Below, in pieces: positions 1 to 8,272 of a stretch of 64,000 nucleotides of DNA. The position numbers and the translations under genes are program-made. The stretch comes from Deltaproteobacteria bacterium. Lineage in GTDB: Bacteria; Myxococcota_A; UBA9160; UBA6930. Location of the stretch: contig JAJDAP010000022.1 in the NCBI GenBank assembly GCA_029261795.1, forward strand, positions 24,337 through 88,336, in the 5' to 3' direction. Under the pieces are notes generated by a model. It was not told where the DNA came from, ran no database searches, and worked only from the letters and a program-made list of their open reading frames with translations. Position 1 is the stretch's first letter. Every line of letters starts with the position of its first letter.

Positions 1-349
1 ATGTGATATCCGCACGGACCCGGCGATCGCTCTCGGCGAGCCCCAGCTCGAGACCGCGCTGCACCAGCAGCTCTTCGTCGATCATCCGATCGAGGACGCG
101 CCTGCGCAGCTCCGGGGTGATCGGCTCGCGGGTGTCGGCGTCCAGGCCGGCAACGAGCCGCTCATACCCGTTGCGGTCGATGAAGTCCCCGTTGACGGAG
201 GCCACCACACCGTCCGGCAGTAACCCGATTTCACTCCCGCCACCGACCAGGCCGTACGCGCCGAGCAGGAGCCCGAGTGCGGCACCGATGCCGAGCAGCA
301 GCAGGGCGCGCCGTTGCATTCGTCGTTCATCCGCCTGCGGCTGACTCAT
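1..349 (-). CDS. Peptidyl-prolyl cis-trans isomerase, SurA-N type (N-terminal part; runs off the window)
   Basis: The minus strand is open from an ATG at 349 to the window edge (116 codons, no stop). The protein starts MSQPQADERR and has one hydrophobic segment (about residues 14-36), which is an uncleaved anchor or signal. Next come VVASVNGDFIDRNGYERL and a helical stretch ending RRVLDRMIDEELLVQRG. The pattern (V)AxVNG-x-I-x(5)-Y followed by (L)LDxMIDEELLxQ is typical of the SurA/PpiC-type chaperone N-terminal domain. A parvulin domain would be expected beyond the edge but is not visible. The likely role is folding of exported proteins, anchored at the inner membrane. It is divergent from the histidine kinase at 507. 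Confidence 0.7.
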   Translation of the reverse strand, partial: MSQPQADERRMQRRALLLLGIGAALGLLLGAYGLVGGGSEIGLLPDGVVASVNGDFIDRNGYERLVAGLDADTREPITPELRRRVLDRMIDEELLVQRGLELGLAESDRRVRADIT

Positions 350-364
350 CGGATTCGGAACCCT

Positions 365-428
365 AGCAGGCTGCGGAACAACCCACTCCCGTCGCCGGGG
401 ACCGCCCGGGATTCTTCCGCAACCTGCT
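365..428. repeat. Imperfect 14-bp inverted repeat between divergent genes
   Basis: AGCAGGCTGCGGAA at 365-378 pairs with TTCCGCAACCTGCT at 415-428 (13 of 14 match), with a 36-nt GC-rich loop. The pairing continues outward through C362-G431 after one wobble. It fills most of the 157-nt spacer between the divergent isomerase and kinase genes. It could be a regulatory cruciform or mRNA hairpin, or the ends of a very small mobile element; the sequence does not decide. Confidence 0.45.
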
Positions 429-506
429 GGGAGGCCGCTCGAGAGGCGGAACACGACGCAAATTCGCCGATCAATTGCGCTCTCCGATGCGCCGATCAGA
501 CAACCC

Positions 507-2318
507 GTGCCCACTCTCCTATCGAGCCACAGCGCACTGCTCCTCGCGATGGGGGTCAGTCTGACCCTCGCCGTCCTCCATTTCTGGAGCGCCGGGCGGG
601 ATCGAAATGCAGACCTCTGGGTCGCTAGCTGGGCAGGCCTGGCCGTGGTGTTCGAGATGGCGCGCTGGGTCGAGATCCACACCGAAGATCGCCAGACGGT
701 GATCGAGGCCACGCGCGTCCAGGTGGTCGTCGCGCCGCTGCTGATCTGCACCCTGGTCGGCTTCGTGCGCCGGATGTCCGGGCGCGTCCTGAACGGTGCC
801 GCCCTCTACTTCGCGATCGCCAACGTGGGCTTCGCCATCGCCGCGGCGACGACCCCGTGGTTCATGACCAACGAAACGGTCTGGCTCCACGATGCGTTCG
901 GTCGACCCTATCAGACCGGCGTGACGACCGAGGCCATCGGTCTGATGGCGCTCGCCATTCCGGTCGCGCTGATCTGGATGGCACGCGACATCGTGCGCGC
1001 ATCCAGCCTCGATCTGCGCGAGAAGGCCCTGCTCCTCGGTAGTCTGGTCAGCTACGCGCTGCTCGGTCTGACATCGATCGCAACGGCGATCGGGTCCGAC
1101 GTCGTTCCCGGTCTCGGCGAATACGGTCCCCTGGTCATGGCGTTCAGCCTCTCGTACCTGCTCGTCATGCAACGCCGCCGACTCGAACTCGAACTCGAGG
1201 GACTGTTGGTCGAGCGCAGTCACGCACTGCTGGCCAGTGAACAGCGTTTCCGGAACCTGTTCGACCAGGCACCGATCGGGGTCTTCATCATGGGTCTCGA
1301 TGGTTGGATCGAGAGCGTCAATCCGCGCCTGCTCGAGATCGTCGGTTCTCCATCCGGGCAAGCCGTTGATGGAAACAACGTACTCAGCTCCGAAACGATG
1401 GCTCGGGCCGGGATCGCCGATGCTGTGCGGCATTGCCTCGAGACCGGCGAGGTCGTGACCGGCGACCACGACTACACGTCGGGCTGGTCCAAGACTTCCC
1501 GATTGCGGCTGATTCTCACACCCGCCCGGCATGGCCGGGAGCAGGTGGGCGTGCTGGGTCTGGTGGAGGACATCACCGAGCGCACGGCCCTCGAGGGCCA
1601 GCTGCGCCACTCCCAGAAACTCGAATCGCTCGGCCAGCTCGCTGCCGGCCTGGCGCACGAGATCAACAATCCGATGGCCTACGTCCGCACCAACCTCGGC
1701 CTGCTGCGCTCCGATTGGGATGCGATGCAGAAGGAACTCGGAGGCGCCGACCCCGAGGTGAATGAGCGGTCGAGCGAGATGGAGGCCCTGATCGACGAGT
1801 CGATGGAAGGCGTCAACCGGACCATCGCCATCGTTCGAGACATGCGCGAGTTCGCCCACTCCGGAGAAGAGGACCGCGTGGAAACCGACGTCGATGTCGT
1901 GGTCGAGAGCTGCATTCGCGTGGCCGGGACGCATCACAGGCAAACGACACGGATCGAAGAGTGCTACGGCGAGCCGCCGTCGGTGCTGGCCTCGCGCGGC
2001 CAGCTTCAGCAGGTCGTCGTCAATCTGGTGATGAACGCACTCCAAGCGGTCGGCGACGCGGGACGGGTCAAGGTCCAGACCTCTTGCGAGGCGAACGAGA
2101 CCGTGATCGCCGTCGACGACAACGGGCCGGGCGTCGCCCCGGAGAATCGCAACCGACTCTTCGATCCGTTCTTCACCACGAAGGGCGCGGGTGAAGGGAC
2201 CGGCCTTGGACTCTATATCTCCTACCAGATCATCCAGGCCCACGGAGGCACACTCACCCTGGGCGAGAGCACCGAGGGTGGGGCACGCTTCGAGGTGCGA
2301 CTTCCCGTGCTGGCCTAA
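507..2318 (+). CDS. Membrane-bound PAS sensor histidine kinase
   Basis: The 603-residue protein has a multi-helix membrane region (about residues 5-220, six or seven hydrophobic segments). A PAS domain follows (about 244-355, RFRNLFDQAPIGVFI). The dimerisation/phosphoacceptor segment has its H-box near residue 383 (LAAGLAHEINNPMA), and the ATP-binding domain has the N and G boxes (DDNGPGVAPENR, TGLGLYIS). The HEINNP form is typical of HPK4-type kinases. There is no receiver domain and no adjacent response regulator, so this looks like an orphan kinase; its signal is unknown. The start is a GTG; an ATG 14 codons later (549) would still keep all membrane segments but the first few residues. Confidence 0.88.
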   Translation: MPTLLSSHSALLLAMGVSLTLAVLHFWSAGRDRNADLWVASWAGLAVVFEMARWVEIHTEDRQTVIEATRVQVVVAPLLICTLVGFVRRMSGRVLNGAALYFAIANVGFAIAAATTPWFMTNETVWLHDAFGRPYQTGVTTEAIGLMALAIPVALIWMARDIVRASSLDLREKALLLGSLVSYALLGLTSIATAIGSDVVPGLGEYGPLVMAFSLSYLLVMQRRRLELELEGLLVERSHALLASEQRFRNLFDQAPIGVFIMGLDGWIESVNPRLLEIVGSPSGQAVDGNNVLSSETMARAGIADAVRHCLETGEVVTGDHDYTSGWSKTSRLRLILTPARHGREQVGVLGLVEDITERTALEGQLRHSQKLESLGQLAAGLAHEINNPMAYVRTNLGLLRSDWDAMQKELGGADPEVNERSSEMEALIDESMEGVNRTIAIVRDMREFAHSGEEDRVETDVDVVVESCIRVAGTHHRQTTRIEECYGEPPSVLASRGQLQQVVVNLVMNALQAVGDAGRVKVQTSCEANETVIAVDDNGPGVAPENRNRLFDPFFTTKGAGEGTGLGLYISYQIIQAHGGTLTLGESTEGGARFEVRLPVLA

Positions 2319-2325
2319 CCTCGCG

Positions 2326-3792
2326 TCAGGACGCGTCGGAAGGGAGCACCGTCACGGTAGCTCCCCGCATCGGCGCCTGATCGAGGTGCGGGAGGCACAA
2401 ATACTCGTAGGTCCCCGGTTCCGCGAAGACGTGGGAGTAGCTCCCACCCTGCATCAAGAAGCTCGAGGAGAGGGGGGCGTGGGTCGGCGTCGCGCCATTG
2501 CCACTCGTGACCGTGTGCGCGACGGCATCCTCGTTCAACCACGCCACCCTCTGGCCGGCCTTCACGGTGACATGGCGCGGCTCGAAGCGCATGGCGCGAA
2601 TGTGGACCTGCGCGTCGGCGTTCGCCAAGCCGGGTTCTTCGGGCGCAACGCTTCCGGAAACTACACCGGGAGCGGGTGCAGCCCTGGAGCCCTGTCGAGC
2701 TGACGCCTCCCACTCCTGTCGTACTGAGGAACGATCCCCGAACCAGGAGCAGGCGCGCAGGGGAACGCCTCCTCGGGTGACGGCGTCGGAGAGGTCGGCA
2801 CAATTGTCGCTCCCAGTGCCATCCCAGGCGAAGTCGCCACCTCCGCCATAGCCTTCGACCACCGACGGATCCGGATCCAGGCCATTGCCCGAAAGATAGT
2901 TGCGCCCGATCCGATTGCGGTCGGGGAGGGGTTCCTGCTCGGGATCCCGGGCGGCTTCGGGTTCGCCGAGACGAACCAGGCCGATCCCGACCGAACGGTT
3001 GTCCTTGATCCAGTTGTTCTCGACCAGCGTCTCGTCTGCGCCCATCACCAGCACGCCGATTCCCGGCGGAAGCTGGCCGACGATCGACACCGGGTCACCG
3101 AAGTTGTCGAGGTTGTTGCGCACCACCCAGTTCCGATGCACCCGGTTCCGGCGCGCTTCCTTGTGGATCTTGCCGGGCAGCACGAACACGAGAATGCCAG
3201 CGGTATTGTCGAACGTCAGGTTGTCGCGAACCTCGGCGTCGTTCGTGTTCTCGATCTCGATCCCGGCGACGTTGTGGTGGACTTCGTTGTAGGCCACCAG
3301 CGCGCGGTCACTGTCTCCGACGTAGATGGCGGCATCCTTGATCCGCGTGATCGTGCAATGGGTCACCGTCACGTTCCGGGACTGGATCGGATAGACCCCG
3401 TAGAGGCCCGTATCGTCGATCTCGAGATCGTCGAAGCGGGCACCGTCCACGCCCTGGGTCGTGACGCCGTTGCCCTTGTAGTGACGAATCGCGAATCCCG
3501 TGATCTCGAAGGGGCTACCCGACGCGATGACGCCATCGTTCAACTCATTGCGTCCATCGAGAATCGGCCGTTGGTCGCCACGCACGATTCCACGCAACGT
3601 AATCCCAGGCACATCCACCGTGAGCGCTTCGTGATAGACACCCGGTTCGACCTCGATGATGGTGCCAGGCGTTGCACGCTCGAGGGCCGCCGCGATCGAC
3701 TCGCCCGCATCGACTCTCACGACCTCTGCCAGGGCAGCGTTGGTCACGAGCACGAAAGGAAGCAGCAGCAGCACGGGCGCACGCCAATTCAT
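2326..3792 (-). CDS. Secreted right-handed beta-helix protein with C-terminal cupredoxin domain
   Basis: The 488-residue protein begins with a clear Sec signal peptide ending near ALAEVV. Residues about 25-350 are a parallel beta-helix of the NosD/carbohydrate-binding type, with many repeats such as ITLRGI, VTVTHCTI and VRDNLTFDN. The last about 95 residues form a plastocyanin-like domain: AGQRVAWLNEDAVAHTV, then Cys466, His469 and Met475, which with the His of AHTV give the usual type-1 copper ligands. It overlaps the upstream peroxidase gene by 4 bases (ATGA), so the two are probably co-translated. A copper protein next to a di-haem peroxidase suggests a periplasmic electron-transfer pair. 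The beta-helix may bind or cleave a surface polysaccharide; that is inference. Confidence 0.8.
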   Translation of the reverse strand: MNWRAPVLLLLPFVLVTNAALAEVVRVDAGESIAAALERATPGTIIEVEPGVYHEALTVDVPGITLRGIVRGDQRPILDGRNELNDGVIASGSPFEITGFAIRHYKGNGVTTQGVDGARFDDLEIDDTGLYGVYPIQSRNVTVTHCTITRIKDAAIYVGDSDRALVAYNEVHHNVAGIEIENTNDAEVRDNLTFDNTAGILVFVLPGKIHKEARRNRVHRNWVVRNNLDNFGDPVSIVGQLPPGIGVLVMGADETLVENNWIKDNRSVGIGLVRLGEPEAARDPEQEPLPDRNRIGRNYLSGNGLDPDPSVVEGYGGGGDFAWDGTGSDNCADLSDAVTRGGVPLRACSWFGDRSSVRQEWEASARQGSRAAPAPGVVSGSVAPEEPGLANADAQVHIRAMRFEPRHVTVKAGQRVAWLNEDAVAHTVTSGNGATPTHAPLSSSFLMQGGSYSHVFAEPGTYEYLCLPHLDQAPMRGATVTVLPSDAS

Positions 3793-4826
3793 CGACGGTT
3801 CTCCAGAACGGGAAGCCCGGACGGTACCTGTTCCGGAACCCGCGGTCTCGCGCGTTCATCGGTGAGACTGTGAAGGAAGGCCACGAGATCGTGGGCCTCG
3901 TCGTCACCGATTTCGAACGCCCGCACATGGCCATGAATTCGCTCTGCGGAAACGCCGTGTGCTCGGCCGCCGCCCTTCCGATAGAAATCGATGACCTCGT
4001 CCAGCGTTTCGAGGGAGCCGTCATGCATGTAGGGCGCCGTGCGGGCGACGTTCCGAAGCGTCGGAATGCCGAACTGACCGAGCTGTCCGGCGCTACCCGA
4101 GATCGCGCCGACACCGGGATCGTCCGAGGGAACGCCGATGCCCATCGAGAGCGGAGCGTCGAAGGTGGGCAAGTGATGGCACTCGAAGCAGCGCGTATTG
4201 AGCGAGCGAAACAGCGCCAACCCGCGGCGTTCAGCAGCGTCGAGGGCAGATCGATCTCCCGCCGCGAAACGATCGAAGCGCGAGTCGCGCGATACCAAGG
4301 TGCGCTCGAACGCGGCAATCGACCGCGCGACCGTGTCTACCGAAAGCGCCTCGTCCGGAAACGCCAGCGCGAAGAGCGCGCGGTAGCGGGGGATCGCGGC
4401 CAACCGCGCCACCAGGCGGCCCGGGTCCGCGCCGAGTTCTTCTTTGCCGAACAACGGGAGTAGAACCTGTTGCTCGAGTGAAGCGGCTCGGCGATCCCAC
4501 ATCAACTTCGCCTTGAAGCCCACGTTGTAGAGCGTCGGTGTATTGCGAGCGAGCGGCTGGCCACCCCGCCCGAGCGCTGTGCGACGGCCATCGCCGAGGC
4601 CGCGATCGGGCCGATGACAATGGGCGCAGGAGAGACTCCCATCCGCCGAGAGCACCGGGTCGAAGAACAGGAGTCGTCCGAGTTCCACGCGATCCGCAGT
4701 CGGCGACTCTCCGGCTTGTTGCGGAAATGGACGCGCGAGACCGGTGGCCGCGGCCACCAGACCGGCGGCGGCGCCGACTGCGCCGAGCAGACGCAACGTC
4801 TTCCGTCTGCTCGCGCGCGGATCCAT
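3789..4826 (-). CDS. Di-haem cytochrome c peroxidase family protein (MauG/CcpA type)
   Basis: The 345-residue periplasmic protein has two covalent haem sites: CAHCH at residues 67-71 and CFECH at 213-217. Between and after them are family signatures such as RNTPTLYNV, LMWDRRAASLEQQ, TLRNVARTAPYMHDGSLETLDEVIDFY. The length is typical of bacterial cytochrome c peroxidases. The N-terminus (ASRRKTLRLLGAVGAAAG) looks like a twin-arginine signal, which is unusual for a haem c protein that needs Sec export, so it may serve as a Sec signal anchor. It probably reduces hydrogen peroxide or oxidises a partner protein. It is first in an overlapping pair with the beta-helix/cupredoxin gene. Confidence 0.88.
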   Translation of the reverse strand: MDPRASRRKTLRLLGAVGAAAGLVAAATGLARPFPQQAGESPTADRVELGRLLFFDPVLSADGSLSCAHCHRPDRGLGDGRRTALGRGGQPLARNTPTLYNVGFKAKLMWDRRAASLEQQVLLPLFGKEELGADPGRLVARLAAIPRYRALFALAFPDEALSVDTVARSIAAFERTLVSRDSRFDRFAAGDRSALDAAERRGLALFRSLNTRCFECHHLPTFDAPLSMGIGVPSDDPGVGAISGSAGQLGQFGIPTLRNVARTAPYMHDGSLETLDEVIDFYRKGGGRAHGVSAERIHGHVRAFEIGDDEAHDLVAFLHSLTDERARPRVPEQVPSGLPVLENRR

Positions 4827-4886
4827 GAGGCGGAAGCGTATCCGCCGGCTCCCGGCGCGCTACCTTGACGTGCCGCAGGAGGAACC

Positions 4887-6140
4887 ATGGGCGAAGTACT
4901 CGAGCTGGCAGAACGTGCCTGGGCAGGAGACCTGACCGAGTCGCAGGTGCACCCGGGCCGTGCGCTCGTCGGATTCGAGGCGTTTTCCGATTCGCTCGGC
5001 TTCATGTCTGCGTTTTCGAACGTGGCCGTGCTCCGGACGGAAGAAGGACTGGTCTTCCTCGATACTTCGAGCCACTTCCACGCGAGCCGCTTGTTCGCGT
5101 CGGTGCGGGAGTGGTCCCCGCAGCGCGTCCACACGGCCGTCTACACCCACGGCCACGTCGACCACGTCTTCGGCCTCGGCCCATTCGAGGCGGAGGCGCG
5201 CGAAGCCGGCCAACCGCTCCCCCACGTCATTGCACACGAGAACTGCCCCGCGCGTTTCGATCGTTATGTGCTGACCAACGGTTACAACGCCGTGATCAAT
5301 CAGCGGCAATTCGATTTCCCTAAGCCCGTCTTTCCCAGGGAGTACCGACAACCGGATCAGACCGTCGGGGCCAGCCACGCATTCGAGGTCGGCGGCGTCC
5401 GCGTCGAGCTCTATCACGACAAGGGCGAAACCGACGATGGGCTCTGGTGCTGGATTCCGGAGCAGCGCGCGATCTACACCGGTGACCTCTTCATCTGGGC
5501 CTCACCGAACTGTGGCAACCCGCAGAAGGCCCAGCGCTACCCCCGCGAGTGGGCCGTCGCCCTGCGCCGGATGGCGGACCTCGAAGCAGAACTGCTGCTG
5601 CCGGGCCACGGCCCCCCGATCGTGGGTGGCGAGCGCGTACGCCAGGCCCTCGAAGAGAGCGCGAGCCTGCTCGAGATCATCACCGAACAGACGTTGAAGC
5701 TGATGAACGAGGGGGCGCGTCTCGATGATGTGATTCATGCGGTGTCGTTCCCCGAGGCGCTGTTGGCGCGGCCCTACCTCCGTCCCAGCTACGACGATCC
5801 GCGCTTCATCGTGCGCAATCTCTGGCGGCTCTACGGCGGCTGGTATGACGGAAACCCGGCTCGTCTGAACCCGGCACCGGACGCCGACCTGGCCGGTGTG
5901 GTGGCGACGCTTTCGGGCGGCGTGGCTGCCCTGGTCACGGCGGCGGAGCGGGCGGCCAACGACGAGCGCCTCGACCTGGCTTGCCAACTGGCGGAATGGG
6001 CCGTTCAGGCCGATCCTGCCTCGCGCGATGCGCATGGGATCCGAGCCGCCGTCTACAAACAACGCGTCAGCATCGAAACCAGCCTGATGGCGCAAGGCAT
6101 CTACGGCGCGGCTGCGCGCGAGAGCGACAGCGAGAATTGA
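4887..6140 (+). CDS. Metallo-beta-lactamase-fold alkylsulfatase-like hydrolase
   Basis: The 417-residue protein carries the binuclear metal motif THGHVDHVFG (His88, His90, Asp92, His93), a later metal-site segment AHENCPARFDRY, TGDLFIW, LLPGHGPPI, and the dimerisation-domain signature LWRLYGGWYDGNPARLNP near residue 320. The order matches the SdsA1/BDS1 class of sulfate-ester hydrolases. It lacks the SCP2-like C-terminal domain of SdsA1, so it is about 230 residues shorter than that enzyme, and it has no signal peptide. The substrate is probably an alkyl sulfate or similar ester in the cytoplasm. It is followed 17 nt later by glyoxalase I on the same strand. Confidence 0.8.
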   Translation: MGEVLELAERAWAGDLTESQVHPGRALVGFEAFSDSLGFMSAFSNVAVLRTEEGLVFLDTSSHFHASRLFASVREWSPQRVHTAVYTHGHVDHVFGLGPFEAEAREAGQPLPHVIAHENCPARFDRYVLTNGYNAVINQRQFDFPKPVFPREYRQPDQTVGASHAFEVGGVRVELYHDKGETDDGLWCWIPEQRAIYTGDLFIWASPNCGNPQKAQRYPREWAVALRRMADLEAELLLPGHGPPIVGGERVRQALEESASLLEIITEQTLKLMNEGARLDDVIHAVSFPEALLARPYLRPSYDDPRFIVRNLWRLYGGWYDGNPARLNPAPDADLAGVVATLSGGVAALVTAAERAANDERLDLACQLAEWAVQADPASRDAHGIRAAVYKQRVSIETSLMAQGIYGAAARESDSEN

Positions 6141-6157
6141 GGAGCAAGCAAGGAACG

Positions 6158-6577
6158 ATGCGATACCTGCACACGATGGTCCGCGTGACCGACATCGAGG
6201 CTTCCCTCGATTTCTATTGCAACAAGCTGGGCCTCGAGGAGCAGCGCCGCATCGACGTCGAGGCGGGACGCTTCACGTTGGTCTTCCTCGGCGCACCGGA
6301 CAACCCGGATTCCCAGGTCGAGCTCACCCACAACTGGGACCCGGAACCCTACGATGGCGGCCGGAATTTTGGTCACCTCGCCTACGCGGTGAAGGACATC
6401 TACGCGGTTTGCCAGCGACTCCAGGATGGCGGTGTGATGATCAACCGGCCGCCGCGCGACGGGCATATGGCGTTCGTGCGCTCACCCGACGGCATCTCGG
6501 TGGAGTTGCTCCAGGACGGGCCTCCGCTGCCGGCCCAGGAACCCTGGGCTTCGATGGAAAATACCGGGGAGTGGTAG
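6158..6577 (+). CDS. gloA: Lactoylglutathione lyase (glyoxalase I)
   Basis: The 139-residue VOC-fold enzyme has all four expected metal ligands: His5, Glu55, His73 and Glu116, in the contexts YLHTMVRV, VELTHNW, FGHLAYAV and SVELLQ. The segment YDGGRNFGHLAYAV is characteristic of glyoxalase I, which isomerises the methylglyoxal-glutathione hemithioacetal to S-lactoylglutathione in the cytoplasm. The ATG at 6158 is preceded by a purine-rich AGGAG/AAGGA region and gives the normal family length; the frame is open further upstream, but that part overlaps the preceding gene. It may be co-transcribed with the alkylsulfatase-like gene. Confidence 0.9.
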   Translation: MRYLHTMVRVTDIEASLDFYCNKLGLEEQRRIDVEAGRFTLVFLGAPDNPDSQVELTHNWDPEPYDGGRNFGHLAYAVKDIYAVCQRLQDGGVMINRPPRDGHMAFVRSPDGISVELLQDGPPLPAQEPWASMENTGEW

Positions 6578-6586
6578 ACCCAGTCG

Positions 6587-8233
6587 TCAGGGTTCGAGGA
6601 CGGCTTCCCGATCGCGGGCGACGAAGCGGGCGCGAATCTCTCGCACGTCTTCCGGGGTGAGCGGGCGGTAGCTCGCGTCCTCGCGCAGCCAGAGTTCATC
6701 GTCGCATTCCCAGCGTTCGCGACGCAGGATGCGCTTCAGGATCTTGTTGGTCTCGGTGCTGGGGAGTGCGGCCGCCACGCGCACGTAGCGCGGCGCGCAC
6801 TTGGTGCCGAGGTCGGGTTCGCCGGCCAGGAACGTCGCGAATGCTTCGGGCTCGAAGCGCTCACCGGGTTCCAGGATCAGGGCCGCCATGACCTGGTCGC
6901 CGACCTCCTCGTCCGGCACGCCGTAGACGGCAGCCAGCGACACCGCGGGGTGGCGGGTGAGAATGCGCTCGACCGGAGCTGCTGCGAAATTCTCGCCATC
7001 GACGCGCAGCCAGTCGAAGTCGCGCCCTGCGAAATAGATGAAGCCTTCGCTGTCGCGATAGCCGAGATCACCGGTCCAGTAGACGCCGTCGCGGATCCGA
7101 GCCGAGTTCGCCTCGTCGTTGTCGTAGTAGCCCTCGAACGTGAAGGCGGTCTGGCGGTTCGCGATCTCGCCGACGCACGACTCTCCATTTGTTAGGCGGC
7201 CGGTCTCGTCGAAGACCGCCGGCGGACATTCGACGCCGGTCTCGGGATCGAGAATCTGGGTGCCCGGGATCCCGACGCCCAGCGCGCCCTTCGGAGTCTC
7301 TGGCGTCCGACCGATCGAGACGGACCCTTCGGTGGAACCATAGGAATCGAGCACGGCACAGCCGAAGCGCTTCGAGAACCGCTCGAGATCGTGCTCGGCA
7401 GCTTCGTTCCCGAAGGCCACGCGCAGGGTGTTGTCCGCGTCGTCCGGCTGTTCCGGCGTCGCGAGGATGTAGGTCAGCGGTTTCCCGACGTAGTTCATGT
7501 ACGTCACACCGAACTTCCGAACGTCTGACAAGAACCCGGACGCCGAGAACTTCCGACGCAGGGCCAGCGTGGCGCCAGCCTCGAGCGTTGGCGCCCAGCC
7601 AGCCATCAGTTGATTCGAATGGAACATCGGCATAGAGCAGTAGGCAACATCGTCTGGCGTGAGATTCCAGCGCTCCCGCAGATTCGTGGCGATCGCTGCA
7701 ATGCGAGCCTGGCTGCAGATCGCGGCCTTCGGGTGTCCCGTGGTACCGGAGGTAAAGATCAGCAGGTAGGGCGCGCTGGCATCGAGGTCGACGTCCGGGT
7801 CGTTCTCTCCGGCGTAGGGGGCCAGCGTCTCCGACCACTCGGCGCTTCCTACCACGTGGAGTGACTCTCCTGCCGGGCCCAGGTCGAGGCCGGCAAGGTC
7901 CGCCTGATATTTCGCTTCGGTCACGAGCACTGCGCACGCGGTGTGCTTCACGTCCCGCTCGAGTTCGGCACCACGGCGAGTGGGATTGATGCCCACGATC
8001 GTGGCCCCCGCGAACGCGGCCGCGCCCAACAAGAACGAAAACTCGGGAACGTTGTCGAGCAAGACACCGACGTGGAACGGACCATCGGTGGGCTTGCGTG
8101 CCAGCAGCCAAGCGGCACGATCGAGCGAGGCCTCGACGTGTTGCCGCCAGCTGTAGCGCTCGTCGTCGAACAACACGGCGGTGCCGTCATCGTTGGCACG
8201 GGCCCGAAACAGCGCTCGAATGTCAGCGGCCAT
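6587..8233 (-). CDS. Acyl-CoA synthetase (AMP-forming, FadD family)
   Basis: The 548-residue protein has the AMP-binding P-loop LIFTSGTTGHPKA near residue 160, the adenine motif DSYGSTEG, the hinge/ATP motif YWTGDLGYRD near residue 390, and the C-terminal DWLRVDGENFA...ETNKILKR with the catalytic Lys. This is a standard adenylate-forming ligase that activates a carboxylic acid to an acyl-CoA in two steps. The sequence resembles the FadD17/long-chain group more than benzoate ligases; the exact substrate cannot be read. It is the last gene of a minus-strand catabolic cluster that begins at 11560. Confidence 0.88.
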   Translation of the reverse strand: MAADIRALFRARANDDGTAVLFDDERYSWRQHVEASLDRAAWLLARKPTDGPFHVGVLLDNVPEFSFLLGAAAFAGATIVGINPTRRGAELERDVKHTACAVLVTEAKYQADLAGLDLGPAGESLHVVGSAEWSETLAPYAGENDPDVDLDASAPYLLIFTSGTTGHPKAAICSQARIAAIATNLRERWNLTPDDVAYCSMPMFHSNQLMAGWAPTLEAGATLALRRKFSASGFLSDVRKFGVTYMNYVGKPLTYILATPEQPDDADNTLRVAFGNEAAEHDLERFSKRFGCAVLDSYGSTEGSVSIGRTPETPKGALGVGIPGTQILDPETGVECPPAVFDETGRLTNGESCVGEIANRQTAFTFEGYYDNDEANSARIRDGVYWTGDLGYRDSEGFIYFAGRDFDWLRVDGENFAAAPVERILTRHPAVSLAAVYGVPDEEVGDQVMAALILEPGERFEPEAFATFLAGEPDLGTKCAPRYVRVAAALPSTETNKILKRILRRERWECDDELWLREDASYRPLTPEDVREIRARFVARDREAVLEP

Positions 8234-8272
8234 GAAGCTCTCCCGAAGCTCGGAGCCGCAGCATATCGAAGC

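Noticed and set aside
519..2243. Long open frame on the minus strand across the histidine kinase
   Set aside because: It is an antisense shadow of a GC-rich gene; the translated product has no domain and the plus-strand gene has a full set of motifs. The same holds for other long opposite-strand frames such as 33790-36570 upstream of 35058.
3789..4826. MauG in a methylamine dehydrogenase operon
   Set aside because: No mauA/mauB or related genes are present; the pair is with a beta-helix/cupredoxin gene.
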